Translations under genes and position numbers: made by a program
Assembly (NCBI GenBank): GCA_034440615.1
Contig: JAOTOM010004834.1
Span: forward strand, 268,501 to 332,500
From: Ashinkailepas kermadecensis
Lineage: Eukaryota > Arthropoda > Thecostraca > Neolepadidae
DNA length: 64,000 nucleotides
Reading direction: 5' to 3'
The notes under the pieces: generated by a model
Told to the model about the DNA's origin: nothing
The model's database searches: none
What the model saw: only the letters and a program-made list of their open reading frames with translations
In this document: positions 53,731 through 64,000 of the stretch, in pieces
How the letters are laid out: every line of letters begins with the position of its first letter
How positions within the stretch are numbered: the stretch's first letter is position 1

Positions 53731-55900
53731 CTAGTCATGTAATGCATGTCCACCTTGACTTCCAAAGTGAGCCAAGGTTGATTATGGTTAAGCTATCAGG
53801 GGTGAATCTAGGATTTATCATGGAGCCACTTGTCTGGAGGGGAGGGGGGGCATTTCTTTGGAAGGATGCCACTGCAAAAGCACCTCTGGCAGGACACCTC
53901 TGGCAGGGAAATTTGAGAGGGTGGGATGCACTCAGCCTACCTGGAGGGGCACCTTTTCCTGGAGAGTGCACTTGAGCCTTCCAGAGGGGCACCTTTCCTT
54001 CCAAGGGGACACCTTCTCCTACCAGAGGGGCCCTCTGGCTGACACATTTTGTGGTGGTACATTCACGCCACCCCAGAGGAGTGCCACCTTCCATGGAGGT
54101 GGGGGCACATGTCCCCAGTGTCCCCTTGTATCCACTCCTGTAAGTTAAAAAATATATAACATGAATAAATTGTTAATGTTGTTATACCCAACCAACCAAA
54201 CAACACATTTCTTGATGGTGCATTGTCAATTAATGGATGTGTCAGGAGCATACTGTTTATACACAGAGCATGTAGTGACCATATTCTGAATTTTGTGTGG
54301 TCATTATGGGCAGCCTTTATTTTTTAATGCAATGTTTATGAATGTGCTGAACATGATGTGACCACTCATTTTCACTGCAAATGCATACTTTTCAATTGGA
54401 AGGCAAAGTAACACCCAAAAAGGGGCTTGGAGTTGGGTAATGTAGCATAAAAATATTATTCAAAATGAAGGAAATAGATGTAACCTTACTTAACCCTCCA
54501 TGCAAGAGAGGAAATTCTTTTTTATTGAAAATTTCCAATTATTTCTGAAACATTTTCAACTTTAAAACCTATCCTATCCTAACCTAAGCAAGTCAGAACT
54601 GTTTTAGGATATTTTTTTTAAGTTACAAAATTTGCTATTTTTTGGATAATTTTCTAACTTACAACAAAAACCTAACCAAACCTAGCCCATTTGTATGCTT
54701 TATGAAAGTAAAATGTGTGTAAAATGACACAAATTTGTCTAACTCTAACAATGAAATGCTAACCTAACATAACTTAACCAACCCTGACCACTTGGTATGC
54801 TTGAGGGGAGAAGGGGTAAATGTGTGTAAAATATGTATCACGGTTACCTTAAACTACAATAATTATGTTTATTGATATGGTTAGCATGATGTGAATGCTC
54901 ATTTCCTCTGCAAATGCATACTTTTCATTTGAGAAGCAAAATAACACCAAACAAGGGGCTTGGAGTTGGGTAATATAGCATAAAAGTAATGTTCAAAAGA
55001 ACAAAAAAACGGTGACATAATGTGACAGAGCCTAACCTTCTGTGTAAGAAATCACTTCTTTTTTTAAAGAATGGGCATTTTAAAATAATTATTTTCCTCA
55101 CTAATTTTCAAGTTAAAGAAACTGTACCTGAGGTAGCCTAACCTAGCCTAGTCTGTTATTGAAGAAAAGTAGCAAAATTGTTTGAAAATGAAACACATTT
55201 TTGATTTTTTTTCCAACTTACAAGAAATGTCTAACCAAGCTTTGCTAAACTTCCCTTGGTTTTATTCATGGAGATGAAATGTGTGCAAAGCTTGACTTTT
55301 CTATATATTCAAGTGCAATAATACCAAAAAGTGTAACATAACATAATCTATGACAATGTAGGAAATAATATATGCAAACATAATTAGAACAAGGAATATT
55401 TCAATAATTTCAGAAACTACATCAATAATGATGCATAACTAAAAAAAACTAACCTAACCAACCCTCGCAGAACATGCAAGCAACTGCACATACCATCATC
55501 AAATTGTACAGGTAACATTATCTCTGTTGCCCCATAGAATAGTCCTATTTTTCCACAGTTCATGATGTGATCTCAAGCTCTTCTGTGTGCAAATGCAATA
55601 TGGAATTAAACCTGAAACTAAGCATTTTCAAAGTGAAGGAATGTTGAATTGACTGTGATGAGTGTTGAATTTCTGTACCACATCTGGGAAATGCCAGGTA
55701 GCCATATGACCCGAGTTCTTGAGTGTGTTGGAAATCCACAGAAATGGATGGTATGGATTTGGATGAGCCATTTCACAGATAACAGCAGTGTGACAATTTA
55801 TTACACAGTATGCTGCCACCACTAAAAGGTAGGCATTTGTGGAAGAATTAGTGGTGACATCATTAATAATTATTAATATAAATAATTATTAATATAAATA
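53731..55900. other. AT-rich sequence with a tandem copy of a dispersed repeat
   Basis: No gene was recognised. A repeat unit starting GATGTGACCACTCATTTTCA (54355) recurs at 54888 with matching GGGGCTTGGAGTTGGGTAAT and weakly at 55564, giving a period of about 530 bp. Degenerate CTAACC strings occur throughout. A palindromic AATAATTATTAATATAAATA run lies near 55865-55905. Confidence 0.5.
54350..55340. repeat. Tandem ~530-bp units of a dispersed repeat family
   Basis: The two units align through CATACTTTTCA, GGGGCTTGGAGTTGGGTAAT (identical in both) and AGCATAAAA. Related single copies with the same GATG-GCAACCACTCATTTT start lie at about 45820, 51733, 55564 and 58200. Confidence 0.7.
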
Positions 55901-55904
55901 ATAA

Positions 55905-57045
55905 TTAATAGGAGTGTGAGGTATATGAGCAAAGAAGTGATGAAAATGCTGTACTTGGCGTTTTCAAGAATATTCAGAATATTATAAGTGCGACCCCCAC
56001 TTAGAATATTCTGTACAGGCATGGAATCCTTACTTAGAAAAAGATATAGACATGCTAAAAAGAGTGTAATGCAAAGCCGCTAGACTCAGCAGTGGACAAG
56101 GTAACTTAGAATATGGGGAAATACTTATTGAATTAGATATGTACTCACACAAGTATAGGAGATTAAGGGGTGATATGATTTAAATGTATAACATTATTAA
56201 AGGGTTAGATCAGATCAATCTGACTGATGCCCTTCTATTTACTCACATAGGGGTCATCAGTATAGGTTAGACAAATCAAGGTGTAGGACAGTTTAGGGAC
56301 AACAGGTCTTCAGTCAAAGGATTGTTGATCAGTGGAATAGCTTGCCTGCTGATGCTGTGGGGAGTCCCTCATTGCATATATTTGAAAATAGGGTGGACAA
56401 CTATTTTAGGTTGCAAAATCTTGTTTTTTAGTTCTAGCAGGTGGTGGATGGGGTGATGTATGTGCTAAGTGGGTGTGCACTGTATGGGCCCCTTTAGGTG
56501 GGCATGGATTCAGTCTGAACATTATTGGGGCACTTAGGTCTCATTTGTTACATGAGATCAAGTTTGTATAGCTGGATAGGTAAGGTAGAAAGACATTGAT
56601 GGGTGTGGTGGATGCTGGTCCCTGTGTTATTGTTGAAACTTGGACCCTTGTGTTTTTGATCATGCTAATAAATTGCATATTATATAGCTTATATAGCTAG
56701 TAAGCTATGTAGGGTATATTATACTACTCGTATTATATTATACTATATAGGGTGTGTCTAGCAGTGGATTCAATACCTTCCTTCAGGATGGGATACTGAT
56801 GAGATTGGCTATGGTAGCACAGCGGGGCATGATTGGAGGAGTTTGGAATTGTTAAGGAGTGTGTCATGCAATATCAGGTGAACAGTGCTAGATATTTGAG
56901 ATATATAGTTCCCTTGGAACTTGAGATAATGCATTGAATGGGCTGTGGGCATGTACTTTTCTAGTGTCTTTTCTAGATAGGCTTAACCCAGATGGGCCCC
57001 TGTGGCCCTTATTAAGCCTTAACACTTTATGAACTTTAGGAACTT
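55905..57045 (+). mobile_element. Second LINE 3' fragment
   Basis: ATAGGAGTGTGAGGTATATG to the tail GGGCCCCTGTGGCCCTTATT parallels 52910-53730 (GGAGTGTGAGAAATAAGAGC, TAGGAGATTA, GGTCATCAGTATAGGTTAGA, TGTGGGGAGT). It is more decayed, with no open frame. Confidence 0.75.
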
Positions 57046-59020
57046 TATCATCCTAGTGGTGTTGAATGACATTATGTTGAAACATTATTTCCAAGGTCCC
57101 CAAAACACTTCCATGCACAATACTACAACCTAGCCTAATATAACCCTTTATTTTTATTATCAAACGTTTGTGTTTAATTTTCAACAATGTCAAACAGTGT
57201 GTTGTATTTCCTGTGGGAATGAATGGCCACATCATTTTAATCGCCTTCAGAAACATACTTCAAAATATGTGTTCTCAAAATGCCATATCAAGCTTGAAGT
57301 AGAACACATCTGGTCGGATAGGTTAGGTGATGCAAGATTTGAGTTGAGCCAGTCCAAGATGTGGCACATGCATGCCTACATTTGCATCATTGCATGCCAG
57401 GCTATTCTTCAAATTACAAATTGCATGCCTAAATTATAACAGCACCCTTGAATGTGTGGTGATGGCTTCTCACTCTGCCGCAAAAATAAGAGCATGTGCA
57501 GTTATTTAAGAAGGCCTAGCTCAGAACTGCTAATCTGTCTACTTACCCATGAACCAACATACCTTCACTTTAGCAATACAGTAATTCTTTGTTATGCTTC
57601 TATCGCCAAGTGAACTTTTCCACAGTAGGTGCTCAAGAGTTTGACAAGAAATAAAAAATTCTGGTAAATTAGTATTTCATGGTGTTAACAAAACTGAGGA
57701 AAAAATTACTTGACTATCACAGATATTGTGATGATGCAGTGATAAATTATTCGTGAAATTGGGTGGAATATACCACTTTCTGAACACTCAATCGACATCC
57801 TTCTCCAAGAAGCATCGACATCCTGCTTCTTGATTCGTGCTTATGTAATCTTCGTGTTTCCTTCTTATAAATATAATGTCCATTCTCGTGATAAGGAATG
57901 GTGATACACGAACATTTCGCAACGCAATTTCAGGTAAAGGGAATACCTATAATGTGATATGGCATACAATACCAGTTTATAGCATAGACAGTATTCTTCC
58001 TATCCCGAATATAGCTCTTCCTAAATTATGAATCTCAAAACAAATGACAAAGGTACAGCCATGAGCACCTAAACCATTGGCTCACATTTGAGTCTGAATG
58101 ACATCAAAATCATTTTAAAGGACACTGATTCCATGGCAAATTTCGACATCCTACTGTGCTCGTTTCGACATATCACACCTAACGAAAAACCATTATTTTA
58201 ACCCTGTGATGATGTGACCACTCATTTCCATTGAAAATGCTAACTTCGGTTGGACCTCCTTAACACATATGATACTATTTTGTTGAACAAAATAATATTA
58301 AAAGGAGTCTCAAAACGTCCAACCAAAAACATAGTAATCTAACCTAACTAGATGTACTTTTCAGTAAAGAAAATCTGACATTTCAAGTTTCAACAGAATA
58401 CATAACCTGACCTAGCACAACCTCTGTTTTGCATTACGGAGGAAAAATGTGTGTAAAGCTCTTGAACACCTTAATCTGCCACAATACCCATGCCTTCCAT
58501 ACCCCTGAGGTACCTCTCAAGTCTCAAGTCTCAAAACAACCTCTTGCAAATATTCAGAATTAACACAGCTGAACTATTTTCAATGAGGAATATGAACAAT
58601 TATGGCATTTATGAGATAAAGGCAACATTCTTATTCATTACTAATTGATTTATATCATCATACCTGTTCATGACACAGTGGGTCCAAATAGTATTTAAAA
58701 AAAATTATGTCATGGGCAAAAAGAATGTATTTATTCATGAATATTTCAACTACCAGATATAGAATGCTAGCATAAACCAATTTGCAATTAACAAGAGGTT
58801 TCCTTCACTTCACGATTCACAAAACATTGATATTTATTTTAGAAATGTGTTTGGTTGCAACCAAGTATTGGCTGACATTTTTGAAACACTTCTTTTTATT
58901 TCAGGACGAATTTTTACTACAGCAGCTTTATGGACCAGGATTCTATTGGGAGGCAGAGCTTGTTGTGTGAACCCTGGCCCTACCACCCAATTCATTAATT
59001 CCAGTTCAGCAGTATAATTT
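57046..59020. other. AT-rich intergenic sequence
   Basis: No exon was recognised. It contains one copy of the GATGTGACCACTCATTTCC repeat at about 58205. Confidence 0.4.
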
Positions 59021-59031
59021 TGACCGAAAGT

Positions 59032-59222
59032 TTAACATGCCATCAATGCACTGACACGGCCATCCTGGTAGCTCGTCCCGGACCTTATCGGGCCAGTTAC
59101 CAACTGACCCTGCCAGTCGGGGACTAAATGCGAGCGCGTGAAGTGACTCGAACCCTTTCTTGCCAGAACAGGGAGACCAGTACAAGCCAGCTCTCTAACC
59201 AACTGAGCTACTGGAGCAGAAA
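59032..59222 (-). mobile_element. Second tRNA-derived SINE family
   Basis: The minus strand starts CTCCAGTAGCTCAGTTGGTT (tRNA A-box region TAGCTCAGTTGG) and has B box GGTTCGAGTC with a lengthened anticodon region, followed by a non-tRNA tail (CAGGGTCAGTTGGTAACTGG). The internal expansion and tail make a functional tRNA unlikely. Confidence 0.65.
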
Positions 59223-59667
59223 AGCATACAGCAGGAGATGTTAACCCCAAAGATTGCCAAATGATCATTTGAATTTCAAGCCAAAGTAGAGAAAGTCAAA
59301 CTGTTAAGGTTTTGTGTTACAAATGATGTCTTTAATATGGTAGCAAAAAATAGGAATTGATGAGCAAAATGTCAAGGCAAATATGGCACACTATCCCCAA
59401 CAATGCTGATTGCTTGATTGTGTCACCTTTCTCCATGCAATCTCCTGATTGTATCACTTTCTATTGATTGGCTCCATGCCTCTGCACAATTTTCCATGTG
59501 TGGTGACACATTGGCACAGTGTATTTTTTTCAAGGATTCTTGCTCTTGTATTGAGCATTCATGTGAGTGGTTCTTGACATTGTAATCGCCCTGCTTCTCG
59601 CTGAGCTGTATTGTTTTATCTTCTGATTTAAGGTCACTTCAAGCTAACCCTCAACAACAAAAAGTAT

Positions 59668-59973
59668 TTACACAACCAAAAAGTATTTCTCCTCTTCAAT
59701 GACATTCAGTTCAATACCCCTGAGCCGCGGCGTCGTGGGTGGGGCGACATTCCACTGTGCTTTCTCCATGGCCGGGTGACTGGGGTCCCTCCGCTGGGGC
59801 CGGGTGACTGGGGTTGACCGGTCAGGGGGAACAAAACGGAAGGTCAGTGGTGGCTGCGACATTGGAGTAGTACGTCTTGGGTGTTGTGTCCGTGCGACCT
59901 TTTTATCTGTCATAGAAGCTGGCATTGGACGTGCAGGTGTTATGCTGGGGTGACGCTGGTGGAAAGCAGGCAA
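59668..59973 (-). other. Unassigned 101-codon open frame in a local GC-rich patch
   Basis: Minus-strand frame from ATG at 59973 to TAA at 59668, basic and proline-rich (TFRFVPPDRSTPVTRPQRRD) ending GIELNVIEEEKYFLVV. It sits in a GC-rich patch about 280 bp upstream of the TDRD5-like start and so could be an upstream or divergent transcript exon, or chance. I do not recognise it. Confidence 0.25.
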
Positions 59974-60248
59974 TCATCGGTCGGTTATGTGTTGGTTTTG
60001 GCGGTCGTGTTGTCGTTGCCTCAAGTTGCTATTTGTGCCGTGATTTGTAATCCGAGGTCATAAGCTGAATTGGATGATACAGCCCCAGACAGTGGTGAGC
60101 GGGTGCCAGTGAATTAAGCAGCATGTGCTGGGAACATTTGTGTGTATTGACTTACCTTCCAGCAGACATCATTCCACCAACATGGTCTGTGTGCGCTAAT
60201 AGACGCTGGTGTTCGATTCTTTCCAGAAACCGAGAAGCGGTAGCAGCT

Positions 60249-60330
60249 ATGGCTGACGAGGAGACCAAGAGCTTGATCCGGTCCTGTCTCATCTCCACCA
60301 AAGGCAACCTCAGTCTCCGCGAGCTGAAAC
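60249..60330 (+). CDS. First coding exon of a TDRD5/Tejas-like LOTUS-domain protein
   Basis: ATG at 60249 begins MADEETKSLIRSCLISTKGN then LSLRELK, ending in phase 1 at a GTGAGC donor. I-R-S-x-L-I-S-T-K-x-x-L is the N-terminal helix of the LOTUS (OST-HTH) domain of TDRD5, and the exon joins 63565 in frame. TDRD5/Tejas acts in germline nuage for piRNA biogenesis and transposon silencing; LOTUS domains bind Vasa-type helicases or G-rich RNA (family knowledge). An upstream in-frame ATG at 60123 exists, but the sequence between has no family similarity. Confidence 0.72.
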
Positions 60331-60748
60331 GTGAGCCAGTAGACGACTAGTTCTTGCGCTCACTTATTAAACGCCCAACTCCTATATGCGATTGCAGTAT
60401 AAGCGTGCAAACCAAGACATGGGCAAAGCTGAAACACAGTTCGTCTGTTTTATCTTGGTGGTTTTCTGTGGAATGTTTCCGTGAAGTGCAATTTACATGT
60501 ATGACATTTATCTTCTAGTTATTGGTGGCCAAACATTCCTAGTACCATTTTGAACATCGGTAGCTGTATACTATGACGACACTGCGTGACACGTGCTGAG
60601 GATGATCAAGTGCACGGTCACCATACACAGACAAAGTAAAAACATATGTTTTTAAAATATATCGAATTTGACGTACACAAACTTGTTCCAGGTAACTGGA
60701 GTTGGCCATTCCACTTCCCTCCGTACGAAAAACTCAAAATCGCAAAAT

Positions 60749-62395
60749 GCGATCTACAATTCTTTTTTATAATGGGGTCTGAAAGCTACGATTTGGCCAC
60801 CAGGGCGGCGCTGTACGCAATGGTCACCCGACGACGAGGCGTCGGCCATCTTTGCTGTGCATTTTGCGTGGGGTTGCCGGGAGTCGGTGTTGGCATGTGG
60901 CTTTTATTAGGGTTGCAAGTCATTGAGGCCAAAGGATTTCGGAAATATTGTGTTGAAGAAAGGTTGTTCATGGGTTACAGTGTGCCAGGAACTCGCCAAT
61001 TATCGGACTCTGGCCACTAGCTTGGGTAGAACATACGCGTCTGAGCTGGCAAGTGCTTTGCTATTGACTGCACGTTACGGTGGTAGCTACTAGACGCAAT
61101 TATGGACTTGAATAGTGATACGGATTTTTATGGGAGTTTCACAACACCTCAACTTTCAAGCTTATTAAGGGAAAGGCATGCATCCACAAAGGGCAGGAAG
61201 GAAGAGCTGGTCCAGAGGTAAGAGATCTCTACCCACCTACTGTTAAAAATGCATGTGCTGGCTTTTGGTGAGATTTGTTGGGTGAGTGTGGGGTGTGGGT
61301 GTTGTGTATGCATGGGTGCATGTGATATGTGCATCTGTGTGTGTGTTTGTGTGGGTGATTTTCCTTATTCTCTTTTTACTAACGACTCTAATCTGAATCA
61401 ACAGGACTGAGATAAGGAAAGGGTAATGTTTTGTTATAATCAGGACCAACTTTTTGGCGTAATTTTTACCCGACAATAGGTACTTAAGGTAAGGTAAGGT
61501 AAGCAGCATGTGGGACCCACAAGAGATGTGGGCCCCTGGGAGTCAGTGCCCCAAGCAGTGCAGGCTCCCTGAGAGGTGGGTGTGGGCCCCTAATGGGGCC
61601 CATATGAACAACTACCTTGGTAAGGTACCTACCTCTAGGTGACCAGATACCCACTGCCCAACCTAACCTGCAATGCAATTTTGGTGAAATTAATTTGACT
61701 GAACATAACTTATGGGTGGAACTCAAATTATTAGTTTCAAATTAAGTAGGCCAGCAATCCAATCTTAGCATGTTAGGTATTAGCCATGACAAATTCCTGG
61801 CTATGGATTGGGGGGGGGCAGATTGGAGTCAATTTCTCACCCTTGGTGTGGATTGGTGCATATTTTCACTGTGGGCTGATGTGCACCAGTGAACCTTGTG
61901 CCATACTTTACAGTCTGGACAATAGATAGGTACTTACCTTGGTACCTAATGTGCCTAGGTACCTTACCAGTGCTTTCCTAAATGGTTCCCACTACGTCTT
62001 TTACAGAAAGGCAGTCAAACAATAGTTGTTTTTCAAATCAATTTTCTGCCTTCTTACCTTGCAGTCTGCTGGAAACCTGATAGATGGATCACGTTTATGG
62101 CAGCCGGGAACCGCACATACACCCATACTTCTGGCTTGCTTCTCCTAATTTCTAGCGCACTAATGGTAAATATTCCAGCAAACTAGACGTGTCTGAAGTG
62201 CATTCAACATAATTAAATACGCGCAAACAACATACGCTGCTTACAAAATGTACAATAGGCTTTTTAAATATAAAGATTCTGCCCTCCCTAACCCACAAAA
62301 CATAGCGCTTTAGGTTCGCCAAAGAAGGCTGGGTGACCATTGACTCTCAGCGCCATCTACATCTTTATCAACTTTCAGACCCCATTGTAGATCGC
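60749..62395 (+). mobile_element. DNA-transposon-like element bounded by inverted repeats, with a SAP-like exon
   Basis: Left blocks GCGATCTACAAT (60749), GGGGTCTGAAAG (60774) and TGGTCACCC (60821) recur as reverse complements at 62395-62384, 62383-62372 and 62339-62331. The left arm has a 13-bp insertion. The arms span about 65-80 bp and the element about 1.65 kb. The outer boundary and target duplication were not resolved. Confidence 0.6.
61102..61217 (+). pseudogene. Possible first exon of a transposon protein with SAP-like motif
   Basis: ATG at 61102 opens MDLNSDTDFYGSFTTPQLSS then LLRERHASTKGRKEELVQ, ending at a GTAAGA donor in phase 2. L-x-x-L-L-R-E-R-x-x-S-x-x-G-R-K-x-E-L-V-x-R is the SAP DNA-binding helix-extended-loop-helix pattern. 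No following exon of a transposase was found within the element, so it is probably a remnant of an internally deleted copy. Confidence 0.5.
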
Positions 62396-63564
62396 AAATC
62401 CTGTCGCAAATCCTGTCTTTCGCGCGATGTGCTGCAAAGCCGGAAAAGCATAAGTACGTACTTCGCTTTTCCGCCTTCGTGACCTTCTGCCGATAAACAC
62501 ATTCGTGTTTCTTGCATTCAGTGATAAATCTGAGTTGGTTGATGCACGTACAATCGGGGACTGCGTTTGGCAGCGCTTTTCTTTTAGCGTTTTTTTGTTC
62601 TACCCGATATATACCGCAATTTATTCAACGTGTGTTAATGTGGTCCTTCAAAACTGTTTTTAATGCTATGCTCCCACCCCCAGATGTGATCCTTTGGGTT
62701 CAACACCCCTAGCAAAAAAAAAATAGATGCAATATTTAAAGGTTGCACATTGACGTGGAAGTTTCACTAATTACTTTATTTTCAGAAAATAATTGGACTA
62801 ACTCAGAAATAAATATTTTTTTACCGATTCCACAGTGTATGCATATTATACAAGATTATAAGTGACACCTGACATGGCTAATCGAAGTTGACATAACTTT
62901 TACCTAGTCAGCACCAAAGAAGATCCGAAAGGGTTCAAGCTACCACCAAATGGCAAAGTCCTTGGCAACTTCCTTCACTACCATCGAAGGACTTGATCTA
63001 GCATTGATTAGGAGGCCGTTTAACACCCTGTTATATTCTATATAGATTTAGGCCATCCAGCTCAAACCTTCAGTACCACTCCGACCATCGGTTCAGCGCC
63101 TCACGCTAAAATATTTATCATAAATCCTCCCAGGCCAGTGACTATGACGTCATCAACGGTGCCATGTGTAGCGTTTCCATATTCTAAGTTCGATATTCCT
63201 GCTCCGGTTGTTAGGTTGGAGTTGCAACATGTTTGTATGTCCATGTGTCTGTGAGATTGGCACATGGAGTCAGTGTTGACTAATGCAGAATCAATATAAC
63301 TGGACCTCATTTTAGGTTTTGGGTCTATGAAACTCGGAATATCTATGGCTATCGATCGCCTTCCAAATTGGGCAAATCGGTACGTTGGATGCTGAAATGA
63401 TGGCCAGGTACGACTCTCGAAACACGCCATTTTTAGCTTTCACCTGACATGTGACGTCATCCATGACCCTGATAATTCAAGTTCAGCTATTTGTCACAAT
63501 GATGATATTGGTTTCAGTGTTTCATTGGTATGTCTGTCGTTAATGTCATCGCGCGCTGTTGCAG

Positions 63565-63706
63565 GAGATTTTCACACGCTAGTCGGCTACCCAATACCTT
63601 TCCGGGACAATGGTTTCCGGAACCTGGAAGACTACCTGAAGACGATCCCGGACGTAGTGCGGGTACGTTCTGGCGGAACAGTTTGCACCGTGATCTTCCA
63701 TGCACC
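63565..63706 (+). CDS. Second exon of the TDRD5/Tejas-like gene, rest of LOTUS domain
   Basis: Acceptor GTTGCAG, 142 nt, phase 1 in and phase 2 out at GTGAAT. The joined reading is K-R-DFHTLVGYPIPFRDNGFRNL, then EDYLKTIPDVVRVRSGGTVC and TVIFHAP. G-x-x-I-P-F-x-x-x-G-F-x-x-L-E-x-Y-L-x-x-I-P-D-V-V is the LOTUS core. Tudor domains expected in TDRD5 or TDRD7 would lie to the right of the window, so TDRD5 versus TDRD7 rests on the first exon only. Unspliced, the frame stops at 63708. Confidence 0.78.
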
Positions 63707-63774
63707 GTGAATGTCTCTTGTTGTTCTTTGATATGTCCACGGAGCTTCACTTGGAGATTGTAACCCAGTCTAGC

Positions 63775-63998
63775 CCCAGGTCCGGTTTGTGGAGGACTCC
63801 ACTCAATTGACCTGACCTAGCTTGACCTGATCTCAGCTCGAATTGCCTTACTCTGCGCTACAGGTTTGAATTGTGGCGAACGCTACTGACCTGACCCGAT
63901 CCGATCTGACCTGGCCGTAGTTGGACGTATCCAACCTGGACCTGTAGGTGCAGTTTGTGGTGGACGATACTGACCTGAACTAACCTGACTTTGCCTGA
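63775..63998. repeat. Diverged 82-90-bp tandem repeat downstream of the LOTUS exon
   Basis: GGTCCGGTTTGTGGAGGACT, AGGTTTGAATTGTGGCGAAC and AGGTGCAGTTTGTGGTGGAC start three units, each followed by ACTGACCTGACC-like strings. It lies within 70 bp of the 63706 donor and continues off the edge. Confidence 0.7.
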
Positions 63999-64000
63999 CG

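Larger units (their letters stand above)
60331..63564 (+). other. First intron of the TDRD5-like gene
   Basis: 3.2 kb, GT...AG. It contains an inverted-repeat element (60749-62395), a TAAGG run near 61490 and otherwise AT-rich sequence. Confidence 0.6.

Noticed and set aside
59130..59222. Candidate tRNA gene on the minus strand
   Set aside because: The anticodon region is expanded and a SINE-like tail follows.
60646..61020. 124-codon plus-strand frame
   Set aside because: It overlaps the left inverted arm of the transposon-like element and shows no recognisable domain.

Overview
This is a eukaryotic nuclear window. Coding exons have to be assembled across GT-AG introns, and most of the sequence is intron, tandem repeat and transposon remnant. 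Short TTAGG runs and an F-BAR protein close to insect Cip4 point to an arthropod. A crustacean, perhaps a barnacle, is my guess, but nothing in the window proves it. Base composition changes near 42.3 kb: everything to the left is GC-rich, full of CpG and crowded with minisatellites, while about 42.3-60 kb is AT-rich and full of decayed LINEs.

The dominant gene is a minus-strand Cip4/FBP17/TOCA-family gene (F-BAR, HR1 and SH3). It runs from a 24-bp first coding exon at 47400-47377 to the stop codon at 4311. I could join twelve constitutive exons and one optional cassette exon with every intron phase matching. The constitutive chain sums to 1809 nt (602 codons plus stop), which fits a family whose members are about 600 residues long. 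The cassette adds exactly 55 codons. It carries its own copy of the first SH3 strand, so skipping and inclusion both give a complete SH3 domain.

Two partial genes sit at the edges. At the left, two plus-strand exons (1-176 and about 721-828) encode a coiled coil of unknown identity, converging on Cip4. At the right, two plus-strand exons (60249-60330 and 63565-63706) encode an N-terminal LOTUS (OST-HTH) domain resembling TDRD5/Tejas, a germline piRNA-pathway factor. That gene is divergent from Cip4 and leaves the window.

Many large minisatellites lie in the Cip4 introns: 40 bp at 6720-9362, 85 bp at 12143-12740, 36 bp at 17750-18650, 17 bp at 19005-20085, 18 bp at 20810-22918 and 34 bp at 25601-25985. 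Several begin at, or within about 50 bp of, a splice site. The 40-bp array includes the exon 11 donor itself, so almost every unit carries a copy of that donor. An 81-bp array at 1600-2865 repeats a palindromic E-box.

Mobile elements include a decayed LINE at 48855-51320 with two related 3' fragments on the other strand, 3' remnants of a second LINE, a tRNA-derived SINE whose 3' end resembles the tail of that second LINE, a TTAA-flanked MITE-like element at 36941-37860, and an inverted-repeat element with a SAP-like exon inside the TDRD5-like intron.
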